Shown one piece after another: positions 11,161 to 21,196 of a stretch of 64,000 nucleotides of DNA (positions within the stretch are counted from its first letter, which is position 1; each line of letters starts with the position of its first letter). The notes under the pieces were generated by a model. That model searched no databases, was not told the origin of the DNA, and worked only from the letters and a program-made list of their open reading frames with translations. The DNA is from Chlorops oryzae (lineage: Eukaryota > Arthropoda > Insecta > Diptera > Chloropidae): contig CM035806.1 of NCBI GenBank assembly GCA_020466095.1, forward strand, positions 56,626,916 through 56,690,915. Direction: 5' to 3'. Both the position numbers and the translations under genes were made by a program.

Positions 11161-12003
11161 ACCCGTTTGGACTCTCCCGTTTTCATATGGATAGAAAATT
11201 ATTCATTCCCCAGACGATTAAGCTGGTGCTTAGCTACAGCAGGACATATGGACAGTAGGGCGTTTCAGACGTGAAAAAAAGTGTTGAAATTCGAAAACGG
11301 CGGGGTCTAAAAAGAAAGTTTAGGCAAAAAGAAAAATTTGGGCACGATTTTCAATATTTTTCATTGAGGTTTAGAGGTAGCTAAAATGGGTTTAAGTTGA
11401 AATGTAACATTTTTGGTATATAGCCTAAATGCAAGTCTGTTACATAAACAAATTTATATGCAAATAAATGTTTTCGAATCGCTTAAACATATTATGAATC
11501 AATTGATCGGTAAAACATCGAACTGTTCCTGGAAAAACCATTAATTGAAATCAATTTTTGTGTTTTCTGCCCCTAAAAGTATACAGAAAAAGTTGAAAAT
11601 CTGTCAAATTGAAAATTCTAAATTTACAAAAACTAAATAAAAAAAATTTAGCTCTCTTTAAGGCGTTATTTGACGAAAATTCAAGTCCTCTGAGCGACCT
11701 CTAAACCTCAATTTTAGAAATTTTAAATGATGCCCAAATTTTTCGATTTACATTATCTTTGGTTTGAGACCCCGCCGTCTTCGAAATTGAAGACTTTTTT
11801 TCACGTCTGAAACGCCCTAATGGACAGCTATTGTCAACTCCGCAAAAAGTTCTAGCTCATTGAGAGTTCGCCGCGGCCCTCTTTGCCAGACAATCTCCCC
11901 TTTAATTGCTTTCATGTCCTTCATGCCCCGGTATCTATTATGTTTATTTTGTTCAAGTTCCCCAGAGCCTTTCTTGGATTGATTTTGGACCACCAAACCA
12001 AGG
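11161..12003 (-). pseudogene. C-terminal non-LTR fragment (copy 2), split by a MITE
   Basis: The block at 11200-11255 (CATTCCCCAGAC ... GGACATATGGACAG) repeats the one at 10970-11020, so it is a second copy of the same retrotransposon end. On the minus strand, joining across the MITE gives LSICPAVAKHQLNRLGNE, the zinc-knuckle tail. The remaining text at 11828-12000 is too decayed to place. Confidence 0.5.
11256..11819. mobile_element. hAT-type MITE with long TIRs and 8-bp duplication
   Basis: Starts TAGGGCGTTTCAGACGTGAA and ends with its exact inverted copy. Inverted similarity extends at least 120 bp inward (AAACGGCGGGGTCT and GAGGTTTAGAGGT blocks occur in both arms). ATGGACAG flanks it at 11248-11255 and 11820-11827, a perfect 8-bp duplication. 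It interrupts the non-LTR fragment. No coding capacity. Confidence 0.85.
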
Positions 12004-12831
12004 CTGCATATCGTCGCTACTTGAAAAACCACGCAAGCGCCAATTTCTCGAAAATGACTTTTTTTGGTTTTTATGGTAGAAAATATATTTCCTATGAATT
12101 GGCAGTCTCATCTTTACAAGTTTGTATGAAAAAAAAAAAAAAATTAAGGCCAATTCAAAAACCTCGTAAATGCCATAAAAATGAAAATTTCATGCAAAAC
12201 CTTCTTTTCGGCTCATAAATAAATTTAAAAAAAACAAAAAACAATCTTTCTCATTTGCAAACAGACAGGCATATTTTGTTGTTGGAAACAAAAAACGAAA
12301 AAGTATTTCCTTTAAAATAAAAAAGAAAAACCAAAATACACAGGTACCTAGCTGTTTCTTTGTTGTTGGATCTTTCATTCTTTGCGATCTTTTTAAGGTT
12401 AATGATATTAATCATGTACACCTATATTTACCACGCTAATCGGTTTTGCACATAAAAAAGTAAGGTAAAAGTACAATCCACCACATATATGGCAAACTGC
12501 TACTAACAATTTTAGGTATGGTGAATAAAACCAATGCTTCTTCAAGATTTTAAAAGTATTAAGTATACCATAAAAAAAAATCTTAAATAGTGTTTTATCA
12601 ACGCGTTTTTCATTTCTATGACAATATATCGAGCCCTAACCGCCAAATTGAAGTAAGTGACAAAAAACAAATTTTACAGGAGAGCGTTTTGTCTGATGAT
12701 TAAGAACGAAAAGAGAAGAAAATAGAGAAAAGAACATAGGAAGTAAAATTTGTTTGACTGAAAGAATAAATATTAATTTAAAAATTTATATTCAGTTTGC
12801 TTTATTCGGTATAACATTTACAAGCTCTTAA

Positions 12832-13143
12832 GGTCCGATATTACAGTGCATACTTAAGGTCTCCTTAGCACTTAAGTAAAGCTTAAGTCTGTTAAGCATT
12901 TTAACAGTACACATTTTAAGTGCTCCTTAAATAAGTTTTCAAATTAATTTAATGAAGGAATTTCACTAATTTTTCGAATTTTAAAAGAGTATAAATAAAA
13001 AATATAGGCTTTTTCAAATGTTGCCTGCCGAAAACAATTTTCGTGAGTTTTGGATAAAAATTGACTGTTAAACCGCTTGACACTTAAGGTGTTCTTAAGT
13101 CTTCAAGCTTCCTTAACTTAAGTATGCACTGTAATATCGGGCC
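12832..13143. mobile_element. PIF/Harbinger-type MITE (TAA duplication)
   Basis: Terminal inverted repeats of about 27 bp: GGTCCGATATTACAGTGCAT at the left and, reversed, GGCCCGATATTACAGTGCAT at the right, both continuing ACTTAAG. TAA lies on each side (12829-12831 and 13144-13146). A 3-bp T(A/T)A duplication with GG-starting TIRs fits PIF/Harbinger. The interior has many CTTAAGT-type short palindromes; no coding. Confidence 0.8.
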
Positions 13144-13333
13144 TAAGTCTAGTACCTGTATCTAGTGTTTAGGTTTTTTATAACCTGTTCATCTTCGACA
13201 GTATGATAATTTGTGACATAGTGTGTGGAATTTTAATATTTTTTCAGGAGGCAAAAGTCCAAAAAACCTATTTGAAATAATTTTGACTACATTACTATAC
13301 TACGAACTAACTTAAATTCCTACAATAGCCTAC

Positions 13334-13757
13334 TTAAACTAAATGAAAGGGGACAAGTTCCCGTATGTGCTCATATTCAGAGTATTGACATCTGGAGTTA
13401 GATTTTTCCGTTAGACTGAGTATCTTTTCGGGCACAAGCTCAATCCCTGCTATATGGTGTAGACTTTGCGTGGGAAAATCCCGTGGTAGATTGTAAACTA
13501 GTTTCAGAAGTTTATTTTGACTGACTTGAAGCCTATTTATGTGACAACGAGCACAGGAGCCCCAAACTGGGCATCCATAAAATATAACTGCAAAAAATAT
13601 AGATTTCACTATGAGGGATTTGTTGAAAACACTAAGGTTAGAATTTCGATTAATCAAGGGGTATAGTATTCTGGTGAGGGTATTAATTTTGTGCGTGACA
13701 TAAGAAATGTGATCCTTAAACGTTAGTTTAGGATCGAGAACTACCCCTAGTTAATTT
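13334..13757 (-). pseudogene. Jockey-type RT C-terminal fragment
   Basis: Minus-strand text from 13757 reads LGVVLDPKLTFKDHISYVTH and continues KINTLTRILYPL, the L-G-V-x-L-D-x-x-L-x-F-x-x-H-I motif of the jockey RT thumb. The 107-residue frame 13657-13334 follows with SLIVKSIFFAVIFYGCPVWG and QNKLLKLVYNLPRDFPTQSL, the Y-G-x-x-V-W segment and downstream tail of jockey-group ORF2. Both ends are lost; it lies within the 12.0-14.0 kb inverted-repeat pair. Confidence 0.8.
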
Positions 13758-14289
13758 AAACATTGCAATTTTCTTTTTTTTTTTTAATTTGGAAAAACCT
13801 CGCAAGCCACAAAATTTGCTAATTTTGATTTGCGCAAAAAACACGTAAGCGACAAATTTGGCTACTTGTAACAAGTAAATAATTTCAAATCAAAGTTGTG
13901 TACCGTTGAGGGAGTTACAAAACTATATTTTGATAAAACGAAATTGAATTTAAAACACCGATTTAAAAAACTATTACTTTTTTTTCGTTTTCTGAAAATT
14001 CATGTCATGGCGCTTACGTGGTTTTTGAAGAGTAGCGACGATATGTGATCATGTCAGGGGAGACTGTTTTGAAGGACCACGTCATCATTTTTGGTCGTAC
14101 TCCCCAGGTTTACCGTGCAGCCCTTGACATGCGAGTATTGTTGTCACGACTTTGCTCGAGATAAACAATTAATGTTGGATAGCCCCTAGACATTTCATCT
14201 AGATTAGATTAGATTAAATTTGGCGTTGGGTTTGGGAACCAAGTCTCTATGTCACTGCATCCTACAAGGATTATTGTGACTACCCTTCT

Positions 14290-17200
14290 CTAATTCCATA
14301 GGCGAGTGGCATTAAAAAATGCCGCGATGTACCGTGGAGATACCCTACCAACCTCTATTGTTGAGGGGTAGGCGAGGTATAAGTAACGGAGTCTGAGTCG
14401 CGCCAGACTATCACAGCGGCACATAATGTGCTCCGCTGTCTCCTCTTCTTCGTTACAGAGTCTAAAGCTGTCATCTCTGGCTAGGCCCAGATTCGACAGA
14501 TGTTTGTTTACTCTACAGTGTCCCGTAAGAAAGCCTGTGACAAGTCGAATTGCCGTCCTGTTGAGCAGTAAGAGGCTCTTACTAAGAGCTCTTTCGTTCT
14601 GACCTTTGAGAAGAATGGCATGAACTCTCTACCTTGTCTGTGGCCAGTAGTGTTCCATTCAGTCTGAGCTGATTTTTCAAGCCATTCATTTACTTTGAGC
14701 TTAAAGAAACTCCATGACGGACCGAAGAATGGTCTGGGCCCAACGAATGTTGCGGCCGCTCCTTTCCTTGCCAATTCATCAGCTTTCTCATTACCTTTAA
14801 ATCCACTATGCCCTAGAATCCAAACGAGGTGGACTCTGTTTAGGGATGCAAGTTCAATGAGAATCATCAGACTTTCCCATACTAATATAGACGTAAATCT
14901 AAAGGAGTTTAGTGCAAGGAGTGCTGCTTTGCTGTCAGAGAATATATAGATGTTTTTACCATTGGTGGCTGTTCCTTTATATTCCCTTAGACAGAGTTCA
15001 ATTGCGTGAATTTCGGCCTGAAATACTGAGTTATCTTGGCCCATGTTCGCAAATATTTCTCTCTTGGGTTTAACTCCATAAACCCCTGCTCCCACCCCTC
15101 GTCGGTTTTTGACCCATCTATGTACCACAGATTGAGTCGCCTCCGATTTTGGGTATATTTCGATTCCAGTTATTTCTGTCTGGTATTATTATTCGAAAGT
15201 TTCTACTAAAATTATATTTAGGAGAGCAAATGTCAGATATGGTGATGCTTAAATCTTCCTCTTTCTGCATTTCCCTTCCTAGCTGGCATATTCTACCCAG
15301 CTTGTGGTCGTCTGCCAAGAGGAGTTTCGCCGCAAATATCATTGCTTCCTTCTTGATGAATAGATGGAGTGGAGGTAATCCAAGTGCCACCTCAACGGCC
15401 GCAGTCGGTGTAGTTCTCATGGCTCCACATATACTAATGCATGCCAGTCTCTGGAGTTTTCTGAGACTGTTCTTTGCAGTTTTTTGCTGCGCCTTATTAA
15501 ATCAAATGGGCGCACCATAGGATATAATTGGGCTGGCAATAGTGGTGTACGTCCAGAGGCTGAGCTTCGGGTTGAGTCCCCAGTCCCTGCCAATAAGGCT
15601 GCGACTGGTCCATAATGCCGCTCTGGCTTTCTGTATTGTTCTCTCAAGATGAGAATTCCAAGTCATTTTCTCATAGAGCGTTATCCCTAAGTACTTGACT
15701 TGGTATCTCCTCACCATTGAGAAATAGTTTCGTGAATTGATCCCTTTTCCTTTTCTTCGTAAAGATGATGAACTTTTTCTTTTTGGGGTTTATTGATAAT
15801 TTGGATTCTCTGCACCACCTGGCCACGATGTTCAGGGCGTGCTGAAGCCGATATGAGATCGTGTCTTCATATTTGCCTCTTACAAGGATGACGATGTCAT
15901 CAGCATATCCTTGTACCTCGAATCCTGCAGCGCTCAGGCGATGGAGAAGTTCATCTGCAACAATGGACCACAGGAAGGGAGATAAGACTCCTCCTTGAGG
16001 ACAGTCTTTTGTCGCGTTTCCGTGTTATCAAAGACTACCTTAATATCAAGAAAGCATGCCATTGCGAATTCTTTGCAGTCCACAGATTCCTGGATTTTAC
16101 CTGTGAGGCTGTGAAATGCATGAGTTGTAGATCTGTTTTGCTAGTATGCATATTGATGATCGCGAAGAGGATTTGCTACTAGATGCTCCTCCCTGATGTG
16201 CCTTTCAATAATTTTCTCCATGGTCTTGAGGAGAAATGAAGTCAGATTTAGGATTTTGGTAGGTTTCTGAGCTTCCCTCCCCCTTTTGAAATATATTTGA
16301 CTATCACTTCCTTCCAGGTAGAAGGAATAGTTCCCATTGCAAGCCCTGCCCTGAAATTTTTAATCAGGCACGGAATCAAGTTGCTTAGGCCTCTCTGAAG
16401 TAGGGCTGGAAAGATTCCATCTACTCCTGGGGCCTTGAAGGGAGAGAATGAGTTGATTGCCCATTCAATTCTGTCTTCCGTGACAATTTTACGAGCAGTT
16501 ATCCAGTCACTGGCACGGGGCCTATTGGCTACCAAAGTGCCGGACTGAGTGTTGAGCAGATCATTTGTTGTAGAACCCGGAAAGTGTACCTCTGTGAGAA
16601 GTTCCAGTGATTCTCTGCAGTCTTGGGTAAAGGTTCTGTCCGGTCGTTTGAGAAGCCCGACTGGGATAGAAGTTTCTCCATGATTCTCTTTTCGCCCTTC
16701 TAATTTCCTTATTGTAGGCCGTTAGGCCGTTCTTGTATGCATCCCATTCACCATGGGGTTTAGCTCTATTAAAGAGCCTCCGGGATTCGGCTCTTAGATT
16801 GGCTAACTGTTTGCTCCACCATGGTGTGATCCTATTTCCAGTCTTTGTCTTGACAGGACAGGCTTCATGGTAGGTGTTGATGACTGCTGCGTTTAAAGTG
16901 GTAGCAGTCAGTTCAAGGTCATGGACATATCTGATGGTACGTTTGTGCATATCTAGGTTAACCATGAGGGATACTTTATAACGCTCCCAGTCTGTGGTCC
17001 TAGGTTCCCTATACGTTTCAGTAATATGTCGACCTAAATCAAAGTCAAAGGTAATATGACGGTGATCAGACATGGATCTTGACAAAATGCCTTATAAATG
17101 ATGTGGCTAGGGTGATGTCTAAGACCTCCTCCCTAATTCTATTTATAAAAGTAGGCCTGTTGCCAGAATTTAGTATACTAAAATTATTTCTAGTGATAAA

Positions 17201-17585
17201 TTCAAGTAGGCACTCACCTCTACAGTTTATGTCGGTGCTTCCCCAGATCGTGTGGTGTGCGTTTGCGTCACTTCCAACAATTACTTGCTGATTTCTTTCA
17301 GCACTGAAGTCCACCAGGCTCTTCAGTGCTAGGAAGTCAAAGTCCGTAGAGTCCCCTGGCAGGTAAGCTGAGCATACAATAAACTCTATCTTACCCGCCG
17401 ATGTCTCGGCAGTTACCAGTGCTGAAACCTGGTCTTTATTGGTATGCTTTTAGGCCCCTTATCTGGCTATCGTTTATGTACGGCTCCTGGATTAGGGCTA
17501 GGTCAATCTTTTCTCAGATGAGGCACTGCGTCAAGACTACCGAGGAAGCCTTGGCGTGTTGCAGATTGACCTGGAGGCACCTCAT
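14290..17585 (-). pseudogene. LOA-like ORF2: EN-RT-RNase H polyprotein, broken
   Basis: Replication enzyme of the retrotransposon: an APE-type endonuclease nicks the target, the RT copies RNA, and an RNase H domain follows. Seen: MRCLQVNLQHAKASS at 17585; LALIQEPYI; SDANAHHTIWGST near 17270 (EN); RSMSDHRHITF near 17080 (the S-D-H motif); SPFKAPGVDGIFPAL near 16450; CPQGGVLSPFLW near 16000; GYADDIVILV near 15900 (intact catalytic box); WILGHSGFKGNEKADELARK near 14800 (RNase H); RLCNEEEETAEHIMCRC near 14430 (zinc knuckle). Frameshifts near 17080, 16250, 15700, 15400 and 15120 split it. ORF1 ends TAA just upstream of its ATG. Confidence 0.85.
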
Positions 17586-17593
17586 CTCAAGAT

Positions 17594-18478
17594 TTACTTG
17601 CGCTGCGTCTTCTTCCCTTCCCGCATCCACTTGGGCAGTTTAGTCCCATGAGTGGCTGCGTTGCGGCTTGGGGTCTTCGACGCTGCTGTTGCCGATCCAG
17701 TCGACTGACGCTGCGTGCCAGCGGAGCTCCCGCTCGGCCTGTCATCCGATGTTTGGACATGCGCCTTGGAGGTGCTTTGTCCATTCTCAGACTGGGCAGA
17801 GGGGGAACTGTCAGCTGTTGACGCTGCAGGTACCTTCACTGCGTCAGTGTGGGTCCTCTTTCTAGCCTGTGTCTTAGGCGCTCCACTAGGCAAAAAAGTC
17901 TTTTGAGCTTGGGGCTTAGGTTCCCCTTTTACTCGGACTTGAATCTGCGTGAAGTTCAAGCACAGTTTCCCCGCCAAGGCAGAGATCCTGTTCTTTGAGA
18001 CTTCGTAAACAGAGAACGTAACCGTTTCCCCACCGTTCTTATCCTTCTCTGTGCGCAGGATCTTCCAGCAGGACGTGCGGAGGCCACCATTCTGCTTTCC
18101 CAAGCGCATGAGCATCACCTCCGGACGAACAACGGCTGTTGGAGGGATGTACGTGATGCACACAAAGGATTTGGGCACTTCATCTCCCTGAAACACTCTG
18201 AGTACAGCACCCGGAAATGGCTGTATTTTCAGAACACATCCTACCAGCCATGCCTTCGTTTCATCATTGCAGCATGTTACAGATAGCCAACCGTCTCTGT
18301 TAGCGCTGGTGATGAAGCCATATATGTTTTCATGGCTGGCCAGTTTGTCTATTTCAGCAAGAGGACTGGCTTTGATGAGCTCCATCTGTTCACTGCTGAG
18401 TTGTGTCTCGGGATAGCTCGCATGTGATATAGCTACTTTACATGCAGTAGCAACATCTCTGTTCGAGCCTCGAGGTGG
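17594..18478 (-). CDS. LOA-like ORF1 protein (DUF4780-like), 5'-truncated
   Basis: ORF1 proteins of these retrotransposons bind the element RNA. The frame is open from about 18478 (reading SNRDVATACKVAISHASYPE upstream) to TAA at 17594; the first Met, at 18385, is internal, so the true start is lost by truncation. The first 170 residues after that Met (DGWLSVTCCNDETKAWLVG, PKSFVCITYIP, NGGLRTSCWKIL, TVTFSVYEVSK) match the layout of the insect ORF1 domain known as DUF4780; the copy-2 protein has the same order (TGWLMLVCSNEPTAGWV, LPRSHLVRGYFP, AKTWKVLQRT). The C-terminal 90 residues are Ser/Thr/Gln-rich and end in a basic tail. Confidence 0.75.
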   Translation of the reverse strand, partial: PPRGSNRDVATACKVAISHASYPETQLSSEQMELIKASPLAEIDKLASHENIYGFITSANRDGWLSVTCCNDETKAWLVGCVLKIQPFPGAVLRVFQGDEVPKSFVCITYIPPTAVVRPEVMLMRLGKQNGGLRTSCWKILRTEKDKNGGETVTFSVYEVSKNRISALAGKLCLNFTQIQVRVKGEPKPQAQKTFLPSGAPKTQARKRTHTDAVKVPAASTADSSPSAQSENGQSTSKAHVQTSDDRPSGSSAGTQRQSTGSATAASKTPSRNAATHGTKLPKWMREGKKTQRK

Positions 18479-18885
18479 TTACGATTCATCGGAACCTTTA
18501 TAAGGGGTGGCGGTCTTCGGTTTCTTCGGTTTCTTCGTCTTCGGCGTCTTCGACATTTCATCTAATCGGAAATCGTTTGTTCCTTTCCACCAAGTTTTAG
18601 TTCCCCAAGAATCAATTTTATATTCATCGTGAAGGGTAGATACTATTGTCGATACGCCTGGGTTGATTGAAAGTCCTTTTTCTTGACACCATTCTTTGGT
18701 CATGTCTAGTTCTAGTTGCATTCGATCTGTTAGGGTAGAATCACATTTGCTTATAACGAAAATAACCGGATCGTCAGCAAAGCTTCGAACTTTGAACCCA
18801 TTCTCATTGAGGATCTGAAGCAGCTAATCAAAGTCTAAAATCCAAAGAAGATGGGAAAATACTCCTCCCTGGGGAGGACACTGTG
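18479..18885 (-). pseudogene. Reverse transcriptase fragment of another non-LTR element
   Basis: Minus-strand frame: CPPQGGVFSHLLWILDFD (RT motif before the catalytic box), one stop, then FKVRSFADDPVIFVIS (FADD catalytic box), then MQLELDMTKEWCQEKGLSIN (thumb start). The tail after residue 50 carries a KTPKTKKPKKPK run from a TTCGG/TTTCTTCGG microsatellite at about 18510-18555. Because this piece is RT lying upstream of the copy-1 ORF1, it must come from a separate insertion joined to the truncated end. The left end of the 18.9-kb repeat has cut into it. Confidence 0.75.
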
Positions 18886-18910
18886 GCGACAATTCTCCTT
18901 CGGAGCATAC

Positions 18911-19645
18911 CATACAATACTACAAGCGACACTTCCCATTTGTGGGAAAAAATTACTAAGACGGGTGAGGAGAGCTTGTATAAACCGACTTTGCCCATTC
19001 ACAATCTGACTTTGCCCAACAGTTAATATACTCACATAAAATAAATTGATATTCACCACGATTTGTGTACAGACGAACTGACCCATTACAATCTGATTTT
19101 CAACACAGAAGAACTCAAAGCTTATTACCCTCTAAGAAGCATGAGGTATATTGCGCGGAGGCAACTAGTACTTTCACAAAAACTAAAGAACTAGTGCAAA
19201 GGGGGTAGAGCTTCGTATAAAACTCCGACTAGTATTGCATGGAAAAATGGTTCTCCGTGTCAGTAATAAGAATTGCCATGATATAGTTGTTACAAAGAGC
19301 GTTGGTAGTCCGAAATCAAAAATAAAACAAACACCAAAAATAATTCGGTGTCTTTTAAATATTGCGTTTAGGAGGCTCAAAAAATTTTAGATAAAAAAAA
19401 ACCAATTTGCCCAATTGGTTCCCAAATCACTAAAAAAGCGTTAGTTCAAGTGTACAAGTGGTGATTTTCAGCCCACAAGCAATGTTAATTTTGTACAGAG
19501 TAATACATAAGCAGGGGTATAAAGAAGAACCAGTAATGTTGAAATTGGAACTAATAAAACGCAAGAGCTTAACTACTCATACTTCCTGCAGAGCTGTTGA
19601 ACTGTTCGCCACAGCAGTCGTTGACAAAACTCTGTCTTTTTCAGT
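18911..19645. mobile_element. hAT-type repeat, family with CATACAATACTACAAGCGAC ends, truncated
   Basis: Begins with the TIR CATACAATACTACAAGCGAC and runs colinear, in opposite orientation, with the complete copy at 39906-40835 (shared blocks: ACTTTGCCCA text, TATACCCCTGG/CAGGGGTATA, CTGTTGAACTGTTC). It stops at about 19645 where a DINE-1 begins, so the other TIR is missing. No coding frame. Confidence 0.75.
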
Positions 19646-19659
19646 CGCAAAGAAATAAT

Positions 19660-20165
19660 CTGAATCACCAGAAGATTCGATTTAGACTTGTCCGTCTGTC
19701 TGTCCGTCTGTTTGTATAGAGTTTTCTTAAGTTAAATTTGGTATGCAAACTCACAAGCACATGAGTAAGAACAAATTCGAGAATCGATCGGACCATTTTT
19801 AGGGGTACCTCCAGTACTAAGGTCTGTTATGAAAATCACAAAAACTGCTCTTAAATCGAAGTATTTCAAGATATTTTGATGAAATTCGACATTTGAGCAT
19901 GTTTAAAGGCAAGTAATATAATTAAAATAAATTGGAAAAGTGGGCGTGGCAGAAGAGCGTTTTTCGAAAATTGCCTCCTACACCCGAAATTCAAATGGGA
20001 CTTGGACGATATTCGGCACTGATGCTTCCTTTGTAGCCTATGACATCCTCTACAAATTTTTTTTTGATAAGTCCATTATTAAGGGTACCTCCAGTACTAG
20101 GGTGTGTCACAAATATTATATTACCAAGAGAAATTTATGGTTGGTTGAATGACCGTACGTTGTGA
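19660..20165 (+). mobile_element. DINE-1-like fragment (plus strand)
   Basis: Contains GATTCGATTTAGACTTGTCC followed by a (GTCTGTCC)n tract, AATTTGGTATGC, two GGTACCTCCAGTACTA modules and a GTGGGCGTGGC segment, the same order as the complete copy at 43633-44936. The 5' hairpin block and the 3' hairpin are not seen. Confidence 0.7.
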
Positions 20166-21196
20166 AGTGCATTTCCTATGTATTATACTTTAAATCGATA
20201 TTCCCAAACATATAGTTTTTAAAACCGATGACAACGATTCCGAAAAAACTGCAGAACCGATCGTCTTAAGAATCATATTCTACATACAATTGTCTAAATA
20301 GTGTAAATTTTACAATGCGAGCCTGACAATAAAATAACCGACACAGACAAACATGTTAAAATAATTTTTAAAACAGGACCATTGAGAAAGAATATTACAT
20401 ATCGTTAGCTTCGGATAGAAAGGGCGTAACTCATTTTTTTTTTAAAACGAGATTTTTGCATTTTCTGATGGTCGACTCTCAAATACACCCCCTCCAAAAA
20501 AATTGACGACCTTTGATTGAAAATACCGAAGTTATAGTTACTTTTAAAAAAGCCCTAACTCATAGCGAACAATTTTGCGAAAGAAAAAAGCCCTAACTCA
20601 CAAAAAGACGTTTAACTACGCCAGTGATGGCGAGACCTATAAATTAACATTCATAACTGTGCGTGTGCATTAGGGTGATGACTTTTTTTGAAACTCTTTT
20701 CCTGTATCATAGTACGATTAACTTTTATTAGACTTCATAAAATACTAATTTTAAGGTTATTTTGTAAAAAAATGTCACGCATCAAGTCATTTGAAAAATT
20801 TAATTTTTGATTTTTTTCCAAATTTTTGATTTTACTGTAAGCAGAGTAGCTCCTAGAGGGGTCAAATGTAGGACCAACTACCATTATTTTTTTATTCCCA
20901 ACAATTTATCCAAACATACCTTCCCCCTATCTCCACTCCTTAAGGGGGCTCCAATACAAAAGTATTTTTTTATGAATTTTCCCCCCACTGTCCTAACTAG
21001 CCCCAGAGTGCCCCTAGAGGAGTCAAATGTTTGACCGACCCCCATTAACTTTGTCTCATTAACATTTTTTCCCAACATACTGACCCCCTATCTCCCCTCC
21101 TTAGGGGGTCACCCATACAAAATTACCTTAATTCTATCACAATTTCAGACAAAATGCCTGTCACTACAGTCAAACCCCTCCTAGGAGGCTGATATA

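Larger units (their letters stand above)
12004..14047. mobile_element. Inverted-repeat element with subterminal repeats (composite)
   Basis: ATATCGTCGCTACT followed by AAAAACCACGCAAGCGCCA at about 12007-12045 is matched in inverse orientation at 14006-14041. Relatives of AAAAACCNCGYAAGCG also lie near 12163, 13793 and 13846, like subterminal transposase-binding repeats. No target duplication was recognised, so it could instead be two facing fragments. It contains a Harbinger-type MITE and a jockey-like fragment as apparent later or captured pieces. Confidence 0.5.
14195..18478 (-). mobile_element. LOA-like non-LTR retrotransposon, 5'-truncated and decayed (copy 1)
   Basis: ORF1 (about 18478-17594) and ORF2 (about 17585-14290) lie in order on the minus strand, and the element ends at about 14195 in short TTAGA/TAATC repeats, the usual tail of I/LOA-type elements. 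EN, RT, RNase H and the terminal zinc knuckle can all be found, broken by several frameshifts. It is a relative of the full-length copy at 54184-61290 (shared motifs: SDANAHHTIWGST, FSPFKAPGVDGIFPALLQ, CPQGGVLSP, GYADD, FQAEIHAI). The 5' end is cut within ORF1 and abuts another RT fragment. Confidence 0.85.

Noticed and set aside
17079..17906. Several plus-strand frames over 17.0-17.9 kb
   Set aside because: Shadows of the minus-strand ORF1/ORF2 of the LOA-like element.
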